A stretch of DNA of 64,000 nucleotides, taken from positions 1 to 64,000 of the forward strand of contig JADNRY010000340.1 of the NCBI GenBank assembly GCA_015501585.1, written 5' to 3'. The notes below the pieces were generated by a model. It saw only the letters and a list, made by a program, of their open reading frames with translations, was not told the origin of the DNA and ran no database searches. This DNA is from Rhodocollybia butyracea. Its lineage: Eukaryota > Basidiomycota > Agaricomycetes > Agaricales > Omphalotaceae. Each line of letters starts with the position of its first letter. Position 1 is the stretch's first letter. Below are positions 55,851 to 64,000 of the stretch, one piece after another. Both the position numbers and the translations under genes were made by a program.

Positions 55851-57548
55851 TTGAGGCTTTCCATGGGCCTTCAGACCCCAGTAGCATAAGGAGGTTCACG
55901 GTCGGCTGATCCAATCAGTAGGAGTGCACAACGCATCCAGGAATCTATGCACTCCATGTAACGAAGAGGGTGGTTGGTGCATAATAAGCATAGTCAAGGC
56001 ATAGTATGTATCAATTTATTGATTGTTAGTGTTCTGTCTGCTTAGAGGAGACTACATAGCTAGTATATTGTATGAGCTCGTGTAGCCTGCCATCAGGCTA
56101 CATTACATGTTAACCTTCTTATATATAGATAGCACAGGCTGCCGTAGTAAGTATTCAACAAACACTTGTATACGTACAGCTGTACTACTGTAAGTCTGTA
56201 CTACTTCTATACATGAAGTCATTCAAATTGTATGTATAGTTCAGGTGCACTCGGAAATTGTTAAGCCCGAGGACGGTCTGTTCTCATAGGTGATCTACAA
56301 CAACAATACATGCCAATAGTGGAAGAAAATACCTAGACGCTGAAAGCTCCCGGACCGGAATTTGCCGGAAGTTGACCTCGAACCACGATGTTCAGCAAAG
56401 AAACGCAACAGTCGCATGCAAGAGCAATGGCTCGGTCTCGCCAGTGAAATTCCACGGCCACCCAATCAGTTAGTACGCGTTGTATATGTTTCTTTCTCTG
56501 CCAATTCTAGTCCATGCATTTTGTAGAACATCGAAGCTCTCGCCAAGCCTGGCTCAAAAAACTGCATAGTAATGCCAACTCTTTTCCGATTCACTTTCTG
56601 GTCAGCAGAAGCTCGTCAACGTTCGCAATCTACCTTTGTGGACACCTAACTACTAATCCCTCAAGTTTGTAATCCCGAATTGACGACAGTCTCTTCTCAT
56701 TCGTTCTCGATGGAACTCTTGAATTTCTATATAAATGTGAGGACTTCAATTCCTCTTTGTAAAATGCCCACATCAACCAAAAGACTAGTGTAGTGGAACT
56801 GAAGGGAACGGTACCGAGGTGACTAAACCAAAGTACGTATGCTCGCCTGCTCATTTTGGTTCCAAACCCAACAAATCTTCCAAATATTCCTAGGATATCT
56901 CTTAATCCGTTTATCAAATAGTAGCAAGAGTCTCACGCGCAATCTGTTTTCCTGATGCCAATTCAGCATTTCTCAAACTATACCCGCCGAAGTTGGACCC
57001 CCCGTCAGAAGTTTCCCCACTCGACTCTCTCTCTCCGCTTTCAGACGTCAAGGGAGAGACCAAGTAAGAATACTTGACAGCAGCAAGTACTTACCTAGCC
57101 TACCTGGCAATACACTACCTCTCTCGTTTGTAGCGCTCTATGATGAATATATCATTTTGGCTGTTTTTTCGGGGAACTCATTCTGCCGTTTTCAGCGTCA
57201 AGGAGCTGTTTGGTCCGCAGGCGGCATTCGTTCTGGTGTTATCTGCTGGTACTAGTCTAACACCCAGACGCACTTATGACCCAGTCGTCAATTAGCGGTG
57301 CTATACTTTTATCATTTTCTCCTTATAGTCTGCGTTTCCTGTAGATCGTGGTTTGGCAGTTCAAACTCTCATTCCGTTGGAAACTCCAGTGAGCTCATCG
57401 CTTGATCCTCTCTCCATATTGTATCCCTAGCATCATTTTTTCCTTAGGCAAGTCCGTAAGTATATATCTTCAATGGATATTTCCAAGTACAAGGTCAAAT
57501 TCACATATATTATCAAAATTGAACGTTTGGACCTACAATACGGAAGCC
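55851..57548. other. 1.7-kb region with no supported gene
   Basis: AT-rich stretch near 56020-56230 with many TATA and GTAC-like short motifs. I found no terminal repeats or domain-bearing frame. A 95-codon minus-strand frame at 56630-56917 shows one hydrophobic segment only. Confidence 0.35.
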
Positions 57549-58560
57549 TCATAGGGAAGCCTCATAGATTTGTTGTATTTCCCATTCCGATTCTCTTACT
57601 TCAAAAGCTTCCTTTGTTAGTGAAGGATCCATTCCCATCATCTTCCAAATTTCTCCACACATGTGCAGTTTCAGAGAGCCAGAGTAATAGCGACACTCCC
57701 GACCGTTGATCAACCTGTTATTTGAGAATATATCGGCCACGCCTACTACTGACAACATTGCAGCAAATGCCAGTAGCAGTACACCTGCGCCGTAAATGAA
57801 CGAATATCCTGGAGACGGTCCACGAGCAACGGAGAACTCCACAGGGTACATTGCAGCATGCCCACAAGCCAATTGTGCTAAGGGCAGATACACGTCGCCA
57901 TGGTCGAAAGCTAAAGAATAGAGTTTGATCTTGGGTTTCCACATCTTTGCATCAAGCATCACTGGTGGGTTCGAAGCTGGTCGAAGGTAAACGCTGTCTC
58001 CAATATGCGACTTGACGATAGTAATACCCTCATCGATAAGGATGGAAACGTGCGCGTATATCTTGGAACGGATATGGATAACAAAGCAGCGTATAGGAAG
58101 GCATGGCACAACCAGTACTTGAGGGCATGTTTGATAGCTGCGTCGAGGTATAGCCCCCATCCCAGAAGGGGGTTTGTCTGCGCCTTGGTCAATGCGAAAG
58201 CTGGTGGTGAAGCCATGAGTTAATATTGCACCTCCTGCCACAAGATTTTAGAGGAACAGCTCACTCATGATAGGCCATGTCGCCTATGATGGAGACTAGC
58301 ACAAGCATGATAGCTCCATACGTAAGCAGTAGAACCATAAGCATCTAGTAAGTTCTAGATTTACATCCAACGCTCATGAAGTGCACTTTTGATCTCACCT
58401 TGACACAGTACATAGTAATCACACGGAAGATCTTTTGTCGAAGCTTGGCCTCGAGAGTGGTTAAAGTAATATTTAGGTTTTTGAGCTATTCAACTAGTTA
58501 GTTGGGTAAAGGGAAAATTTTGGGCCTTACTGTAGCAATTTTTGTGTCATCTGTAGCCAT
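57549..58560 (-). CDS. Multi-exon membrane protein, unidentified family
   Basis: Exons 58560-58531, 58485-58399, 58344-58265, 58200-58119 and 58061-57549 join in phase. Introns are 45, 54, 64 and 57 bp, all GT-AG; the last intron is itself an in-frame open 57 bp and may be retained. The protein starts MATDDTKIAT, then LKNLNITLTTLEAKLRQKIF (amphipathic), a first TM MLMVLLLTYGAIMLVLVSII, a hydrophilic stretch, and a second TM near GAGVLLLAFAAMLSVVGVAD. The C-terminus is charged (VRESEWEIQQIYEASL). The stop lies in a 13-bp tandem repeat (57542-57567). Function is unknown; it sits upstream of a decaying 7-TM gene. Confidence 0.65.
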
Positions 58561-59510
58561 GTCTTTCGAGTCTTTACAGTTGCTAGAAAATACAGTGGAA
58601 GTTTAGGGGCTAGATGGGAAGCGCTCATGAAATGACTTTAAGCGCTCTTCCGAATTCTGTGTACTAATAAGTGAACAATAATTTGACAATAACCTTCCTT
58701 CCTTCCCCATCATGTCCAGATTCGGAATCCCCTGGCACATCCCAAAAAAAGGTAACGGTCATCAGTGATCATACCACTTCTTGATCAATTATTTCGAGAC
58801 TCGAGAGTATCACAGCCACAAATACTGCCGACGCTATAACCCTGTACGCCACGACTGGCAGTCTATGCACAATATGGACATGGTAGAATGTAGCGCACTG
58901 AAACATACATTGCAGCATGCACAATACCCAACAACGCTGAGAGGATTTGGGGATCATGAGGCTCCAAAAATGGGCAGAGACTAGCTCGGGGGTTCATCTC
59001 TGCTTCGGGCATCACTACTGGGGTTGGATGTGATAGAAGGCGACGACTGGTCGGAACCTGAGACTCGAGGATATCAATACCCACGTCGATGTACTCAGAT
59101 ATCTATGCGAAACAGAGGCGGTCCTTACTGTAACTGTTCAGTATGTTTGAGTGCTCACTACGTGGTTTCTACTACGTGGTTGCTACCAAGGTCGCTATAA
59201 CTAATATAAAATGACCCAGGTGGCTCTAGTGACTGTGTCGACTAATTCCTTTTTAAGAACACTAGTGTGTCATCTGAACTTCGGTCAATAACATTGACGC
59301 CTACTTATAGTATGATAGCCGTTAGGATCGGTGTATAGCAACCGAGTTACTCCAGCATGCTGTGTGTACTTATATAAGCTTACTCCGAGTCTTAAAAGCC
59401 ATCCCCTTCCTGACTTCCATCTCTGGCCATTGCCAGACCCAGACTTCCACAGTACTTACGCAAGACTGTACAAACACTGCTTCCCCTTTGCACATCAATA
59501 TCTTTCTTCA
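58561..59510. other. Intergenic region, about 0.95 kb
   Basis: No supported gene. Small frames (62-73 codons) overlap on both strands near 58770-59080, without features. Confidence 0.35.
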
Positions 59511-60780
59511 ATGACACCTGAAGAGGCACATGAGATCGTACAAGTTGGATCTCGTATCATGTATAATGTGAGGGTGAAATATTGGATTGGTCACTCTACG
59601 GTATATATCAGACGCATTCTACAAGTCCCTTTGACAAAGATTTAACTTTAAGGAATGTACTGTCTAGTGTTTTTCACCTTCATACACATTTTCTGGTAAC
59701 TACCTACCCTAAGAACTCCAGATAAAAAACTGATCTTATCTGCTCAATACAGGAACAAAGAAGGTGCACCGTGGCCCAGACGAGTTCTTATTAGCTTCTT
59801 GAGTGTTGCTTTTATCATAATGACCTTGGAGATAAGCGCAGAACTCATGTATGAGTTGGTCATCATAAAGTCACTCAGCCCTAGGAATATTATTGCCCAT
59901 ACACAGCCTACAACGATAGCTTGGAACATGATTATAAAGTGGACAATAAATCTCATTGTAGGTCATGCGCATTTCACGTCTTATGAACAGTACTTGAAAA
60001 ACAATTTATTCTTGGCTTGGAAAATAGTATTTGATTGCCGATACAGTTATTGTTTGGAGAGCTTGGGCAATCTGTGGCGAGAACAGGTTGATAAAATGGA
60101 CCTTGACCATTTTGATGCTAACTGTTGTAGGTGAATGTTTTTATTCCTTCGGGCAGGTTAAGCATTCTAACCTGCAGCCAGGAGTCAACATTGCTGACCC
60201 TGTGGTTGATACTCGGAGCATAGTACTATCCGAAAATACCCAGTCTGCAATCACACTCGATTGGGTTGCGGTTGTAGTTTCCTTGGTGGTGAATATCATA
60301 GCAACCTTCTTGATTGCACATCGGCTTGGTAGGTATAATTCCAAACCTCTAATCAGTGGAACATACACTTACTTTCGGAAATTAGGACGCACCATAAAGC
60401 GTTTAGATCTGTTTCATTCTGAGTCCGAAAAGAGCTCCAAAATTCAGGCAATTCTTTTACTTCTTGTGGGATCCGGAATAATCTTGGGAATAATTCAGGT
60501 GTGTGACTTGAATTATCTCCAGAGCGAAGTTTTCATAAATTTGGGATCAAATCATCAAACAGCTTCATTTGTATCGTTCTTCAAGCACTGACCGTAGATG
60601 CAAGCCAAGGATCCCGCTACCGCCCTGGACAAGAGTTCATTTTATCTATATGTCACAGTAAGCATCTGGCAGCTTCATACATAAACCACTGTTCAATCTC
60701 CTATTTATGATGTAGGCCATGGACCCACTTATTATTTTTATCCTTGTTTAAACCCAAAATGCATTTGGATCAGGGTTGAA
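59511..60780 (+). pseudogene. Decaying multi-pass membrane-protein gene
   Basis: The gene is related to the one at 39989-41365. Exon 1 starts MTPEEAHEIVQVGSRIMYN but its expected donor is lost. Exon 2 (59653-59695) is 43 nt, as in the relative (YCLVFFTFIHIF). Exon 3 (59753-59957) reads NKEGAPWPRRVLISFLSVAF. Exon 4 (60028-60328) reads LIADTVIVWRAWAICGENR and ITLDWVAVVVSLVVNIIATF. Exon 5 (60386-60500) reads SSKIQAILLLLVGSGIILGI. After 60563 the reading frame slips near 60590-60600, and the last exon (AMDPLIIFILV) ends at a premature TAA where the relative continues QTRSTYY. The missing splice donor, slip and stop argue for a pseudogene. Confidence 0.72.
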
Positions 60781-62103
60781 CCGCAGCATGCAACAAGCTA
60801 GGATTCTTTGGGCTCTTGGAGGCTCCGAGTCGCTCTGCGGGACAATATCATAGAATACTTAATTTACTTCTTAATTACCAACTTCATATATGGCGATACC
60901 AAGCGCATACTTACTACCATCGTGTCAATTCTCAAATTCATTCGGTGAAGTCAGAGATTTTTGGTCCCGAGGACTAGTGGCTAGTGGGAGCTTCCAGTCC
61001 GAGGGCCTTACGAGGGAATAAGTGATAAAAAGAAAGCAGACTCGACTAGAGTCTAGATTATCATCTGCATGCGCTAGCAGGATATATCTCACGATCCATC
61101 TTCACTAACGGAATCGTATTTCTTGAAAAAAGCAGGGTCCTTTATTTTCTGTTTCTACAAGTAGATATACAGGCCGCCGCATGCACTCTCACACCACCCG
61201 GCTTGTACATGTGTTTGTACGTGCAATAGTATCATACGAATAACTTGAAATATTTTAAAAAGGATTAGTCTGAAAGAATTGGAGATAAGTACCTTCAAGT
61301 GCACGATTCTAAGGCTTTTACCTGGCATAGTTTACAGCACAGCGCGGGCAAAACCGCAACTATCCATCGGCGAGGACAGGAGAGGTTTCCAGCTTCAACA
61401 TCGCAATTTAGTTGCGCACCAACGGACCGACGAGCTCGTCTCTGTGGGAGTGTAAATTGATCTACTACGAGCCGTTGGAGAGGGCCAGGCCCCGGGGTAG
61501 GCCCAAGCTCGCTAGCAGGCAGTAAAGGCGGTAGTATTCGGTTAAGCTACACTATGTACTACGAGAAAAAATGAGCCAAGTGGACAGGTAGACGCGACGC
61601 GTTTTACCTGTCCCACCGTCAGTCCAATGGACGAATAGGTGGGGAATATTGGTGGGGAATTGGCAAGTCGATGAAAGTCATGCTCCGACCGCTTCTTCCA
61701 CCCGAAGGGCAAGCTGCAGTCATATGTTGGTACGAAGGACGAAGCATTGGGAAATTTCAGGAAACTTTTTCTGGGTTGGCTGTGGCACGCGTACACGCGT
61801 ATCTAATTCCTCGTCATCTACTCGATTCCCGGCCCAATACATCAAGAAACTTTGACAACAATACATAAGTACTTCGCGCCAGGCGCGTTCTGACATGGTT
61901 GCTTCTGGAGAATAATACTTCATCATGTACGATGCTCGCTGGATCAGGTGATACTAACTCTCGGTACTGCTGCTGTGTTGGTGCCAACACACGTCTTACT
62001 ATGTAATCATCCAGTAAGTTCGACCTATCAGGACCACCGTATGTTTCATTCCTATGGCAATTATAAAGTTCAATGATAGATAATGTTCCTTAGATCAACA
62101 AAA
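60781..62103. other. 1.3-kb region with no supported gene
   Basis: Short frames near 61540-61930 on both strands show no recognisable feature. No repeats were resolved. Confidence 0.35.
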
Positions 62104-62708
62104 GCTATCTAAGTAATGATAAGGGTCGTGCTGAAAGTCTCGAGAAAGGGTTGCGGGAAGCCTGAAATTTCAAAGGTCAGCGATTCCTGCTTATGGTATA
62201 CCCGGGTCATGTCAACTTACCCCGACCAAAGCAAAGTGAGCAACTCCCAGCTGGGCCGGGCCCTGAGGGAACGTCGATGGGACAGTGAGGGTAAAGTTCT
62301 GGTGGGGCGGAAGACTGCCGGTTCCAGGCTCCGAGGTGAACTCAGGATCGAATCCACCGTTTGTACAGCTGCAGCAAAATGTCAAGAGGAGTCTAGAAAA
62401 AGTACACAAAAATGACGCACAATAGTTCCAAGCTCTTCGGAGGGACCCGGGCAATTGGTACAGCTAGCTAGACCAATAATCAAAGCTATCTCTTGGGAGC
62501 CTGTGAGGGTGTCCTGCGCTACAGTTCAAAATTCTGATACAGAACGAAGATAGGAAGTCACACTAACCGGACGTTCAACCATCATGACAAAGCTCGATCC
62601 AGCAGCGACCTCTGTTGCGTTTGAAGGAGCTCCAATCCGAGCGCTCTGAGCAAGCACAGATGTAGTGGCAATGGCCAAAAGCGAGATTAACGAGGTGAAG
62701 AACTGCAT
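62104..62708 (-). pseudogene. Small secreted protein gene, one extra base
   Basis: Exon 1 (62708-62568) encodes a clear signal peptide, MQFFTSLISLLAIATTSVLA, then SARIGAPSNATEVAAGSSFV and MMVERP. Exon 2 starts at 62513 (TLTGSQEIALIIGLASCTNC, PGPSEELGTI). The third exon (GSLPPHQNFTLTVPSTFPQG, AQLGVAHFALVG) and last exon (PFLETFSTTLII) complete a small secreted fungal family whose members share a PPHQNFT.TVP core. Within the third exon the relative near 51.5 kb reads LYNGG, but here an extra T in the T-run at 62360-62362 shifts the frame. One base explains the main break; the last intron also does not join in phase. It may be an assembly error rather than a dead gene. Confidence 0.65.
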
Positions 62709-64000
62709 TTTGGTGTGCGCGAGATAAGAGCTGCTGCGACTACGAAAGTTGGCTGAGCTTTTATAGGCAGAGCAAATGAATAACGGCGACTGAAGCCCTC
62801 CAGGACCGAAATCGCAGGTGTATTGCCGTTTCATGTTTGTATTCGGGTTCTGCCCGGCAGACAGGGATCTGGCAGGACCGATTATGGGAAGGAAAAAGTC
62901 ATATTCATATCCGAAGGAAGGAAGGAAGGAGATATCACACGGCATGGAAGAAGGAAGGGAATGCTCTGGAATCCCCCCTCTTTAATGTCATACACGTGGC
63001 ACTTTACATGCGCGCCGTAAGTATCCACAGCGCTCCATCTGCCCGAAAGTTTTTGAAGCTAATTGCAGATTGAAATCGGAGAGGCATCCCTGCCGTCGGG
63101 AGCTAAAGATTACCAGAAATAAAGCTCTGTTAAGCGATGGAGTCGGGAATCCAAAGCCGATAATACTTACAGCGTTGGAAAGAGGAGAGGTTATTGGAAC
63201 TCAATACTAAGAAGATCAGGAGGGACAAGCTGTAGCCCGTTGATGCATTATGCAGAAGAAATGGTGTCTGAGAGGACGTTGATTCAATGTCAGTAGTGAT
63301 ACATTGGTACGTCCAGAGTTCTGACAAAGGTTAGGGTCATATACTAAGTTCCATGAGCCTTTGTTACTAATCAACGAGACTAGGCGTCGTTCGGGCGTCG
63401 TTTTCGCCGCTTCTCCAGAGAACCCATGCGAGATTGTGCCACAACAGGTACCTGAAACGGAGATTGGATTTCTAGACATGGAATGGAGAACACAGCAGAT
63501 ACTTTAGAGTCTAAAATTGGGGGCTATGCAACTAGGCCAGACACAGTGAAAGTAGTCAAGGGCGGGGATACCGGAATCTGACTTTGTGTGAGCCAAAGCT
63601 AGTGACTTGAACTCCGATCATCACCGTTCAATTGCGTAGCAAATCAGCGTCGAATCTACAGGCCACTCTATTCTCTTACTGTTCACAACTTGGATCCCTT
63701 TCACGACCCGACCCTTCTTTTAAGTGATATACCGAGGCTGAAAGCACCGTGTTGGCCAGGATGGGATATTCTTCGCCCACGACAATTCGCCAGAAGTATT
63801 CTCAGCGCGATTCTGAAAGTCGAACAAGGACCGCATAGACTTAAGAGACCTTGAGAGAGTTGGAGTGTCAGGTTTTGCCAAGAATTGAACGACCAAAGCA
63901 ATCGGACTTGTTGGTGATAAAGAAGGTTGAGGAGCCCAAGTGAGCTCAAGGACACAGAGAGGGTAGCGGAGGATTGCTGAATAGCACAAAAGGGCTGGTT
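62709..64000. other. Window end, possible unidentified minus-strand exons
   Basis: Minus-strand frames near 63216-63479 (MSRNPISVSGTCCGTISHGF) and 63720-63989 (PIALVVQFLAKPDTPTLSRS) look moderately protein-like, but have no clear start, splice joins or family. A gene running off the window end is possible. Confidence 0.3.

Noticed and set aside
55990..56250. AT-rich stretch considered as a solo LTR
   Set aside because: No TG...CA ends with target-site duplication and no matching second copy could be found.
57542..57567. 13-bp tandem repeat at the end of the membrane-protein gene as an attachment-type site
   Set aside because: It only shifts the last residue or two of the protein and there is no adjacent element.

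Overview
The window looks like an accessory, duplication-rich stretch of an agaricomycete (basidiomycete fungus) genome. Four things suggest this: spliceosomal introns of about 42-80 bp cut the genes into many small exons; NACHT-WD40 and NB-ARC-TPR STAND proteins of fungal type are present; F-box proteins have the agaricomycete leader; and multi-exon 7-TM proteins of unknown function occur in several copies. Tight operon-like packing is absent and much of the DNA is relics. No species is claimed.

Layout. 1-3 kb: an HMG-box transcription factor gene (1609-3132) with one apparent base missing near its 3' end. 3-8 kb: gene-poor. 8-9.2 kb: an F-box gene (minus) broken by a perfect 35-bp tandem duplication. 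9.97-14.3 kb: a large NACHT-WD40 gene with about 14 near-identical WD40 repeats and one frameshift. 15-19 kb: TPR relic, then a degenerate cassette of 2,4-dienoyl-CoA-reductase-like (SDR), tRNA-Ile and HMG fragments. 19.3-20.9 kb: an intact ten-exon membrane-protein gene. 21.6-29.4 kb: an intact NB-ARC-TPR gene (24247-27237) bracketed by two direct copies of an SDR/HMG pseudogene segment. 29.5-32.9 kb: another SDR relic and an F-box gene whose 3' end is partly duplicated. 33.9-35.2 and 45.7-46.8 kb: two members of a secreted-protein family, the second intact. 36.5-48.2 kb: three more copies of the SDR plus tRNA-Ile cassette, an eight-exon membrane-protein gene (39989-41365), a hAT-like MITE, and a TIR element sitting inside a tRNA intron. 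48.9-50.9 kb: another intact ten-exon membrane-protein gene and a remnant of its first exon. 51-64 kb: relics of a small secreted protein, a 5'-truncated LINE with poly(A) and target-site duplication, an uncharacterised gene with frame breaks, a multi-exon membrane protein, and a decaying 7-TM gene.

How it fits together. No metabolic pathway is encoded. What unites the window is birth-and-death evolution: STAND receptors, 7-TM proteins, secreted proteins and F-box proteins are each present as intact and broken copies, among repeated cassettes of HMG box, SDR and tRNA-Ile genes. Several otherwise well-conserved reading frames carry one missing or extra base, so assembly indels must be excluded before these are called pseudogenes.
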